From assembly GCA_001972305.1 (NCBI GenBank), contig BDDD01002273.1, forward strand, positions 95,708 through 159,707: 64,000 nt of DNA, read 5' to 3'. Positions 63,732 to 64,000 of the stretch are shown here, piece by piece. The position numbers and the translations under genes were made by a program. Position 1 is the stretch's first letter. Each line of letters begins with the position of its first letter. This stretch comes from Cephalotus follicularis. Taxonomy: Eukaryota; Streptophyta; Magnoliopsida; Oxalidales; Cephalotaceae. Under the pieces are notes generated by a model that saw only the letters and a program-made list of their open reading frames with translations, was not told the DNA's origin and searched no databases.

Positions 63732-64000
63732 CTGTTGACTTTTAGTCTCAATCCTAAGTTTTAATGATTACAAATTTGCATTTAACTTTGCTACTTTATG
63801 TGCAAGAAACCTTCTGTGCAAGAAAAGATATAAACAAAACAACGAAGTACAAAAACAGATCAAAGCGTCGACTCTTTGATCAAAGCGTCTGCTCTTTGAG
63901 GTACAAAGCGTCGACTCTTTGTGCAAAGCGTCTACCATCTCAGACAGAGAACAAAATGGCAATTACAAAACTGACAAAGCGTCGACTCTTAAGGTAAAGC
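63732..64000 (+). mobile_element. Second copia LTR start, nested, with AAAGCGTCGACTCTTTG array
   Basis: TGTTGACTTTTAGTCTCAAT then cctaagttttaatgattaca, the same backbone as the preceding LTR, but its repeat units are caaagcgtcgactctttg and caaagcgtctgctctttg (63863-64000). The window ends inside the array. Confidence 0.8.

Overview
This window is a stretch of intergenic plant DNA made almost entirely of LTR retrotransposons nested in one another; I found no host gene, tRNA, rRNA or CRISPR array. The families point to an angiosperm, probably a eudicot: Ty1/copia of the SIRE type (long gag, extra ORF after pol), Ty3/gypsy of the Tekay/Del chromovirus type (LTR ends TGTAACGCCC...GGGGTGTGACA, tRNA-iMet primer site, C-terminal chromodomain), Athila (primer site TGGCGCCGTTGCCGGGGA) and Tat. 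I cannot name the species. Family names are assigned from motifs recalled by eye, and every coding region is broken.

Layout. 1-383: end of a Tekay-type LTR. 384-2691 (-): 5' part of a SIRE-type copia. 2692-4240: 5' part of another LTR. 4241-16343 (-): Athila-1, interrupted at 5826-12281 by the deleted element Tekay-3, whose gag carries a solo LTR (7439-9243) with a perfect 5-bp target duplication. 16344-18865 (-): Tekay-5 LTR. 18866-51006: Tekay-1, arranged as pol end, LTR, gag-PR, nested block, RT-RH-IN, LTR. The nested block (24657-45847) holds Tekay-2, whose two LTRs both carry a SIRE-type copia at the same site (SIRE-A partial, SIRE-B nearly complete at 33954-42648), plus an inverted Tekay-4 LTR. 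51007-52161 (-): a piece of the Tekay-5 LTR inside a copia LTR, which itself lies in a Tat protease gene. 52439-58708 (+): Athila-2, with target duplication CCGCT, inside the same Tat element (52162-60417, -). 61256-64000: a Tekay-2-like LTR cut by a copia LTR that is cut by a second copia LTR.

Two observations stand out. First, bases 34075-35212, next to a 25-N gap, are the SIRE LTR written backwards WITHOUT complementation: read right to left they match 41482-42623 at about 98% in the parts I aligned by hand. No biological process does this, so it is almost certainly a gap-filling or data-handling error, and the CAGCTACAG array and ORFs inside it are not real. Second, LTRs of unrelated superfamilies (copia SIRE, gypsy Tekay, gypsy Athila) carry dense arrays of short palindromes sharing the core GTCGAC or ATCGAC with family-specific flanks (AAAGACATCGACGTCTTT, AAAGACGTCGACGTCTTT, GCGTCGACGC, CAGTCGACTG, TGAGTCGACTCA, CAAAGCGTCGACTCTTTG). 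In the SIRE and Athila LTRs the arrays lie just upstream of a TATA box, where enhancers would be. This cross-family shared U3 cassette is the best candidate here for an undescribed system.

A 14,913-bp tandem duplication (24657 onward repeated at 39570 onward, about 2% diverged, sharing inactivating mutations) explains why both Tekay-2 LTRs contain the same copia insertion. Nothing in the window appears able to transpose by itself.
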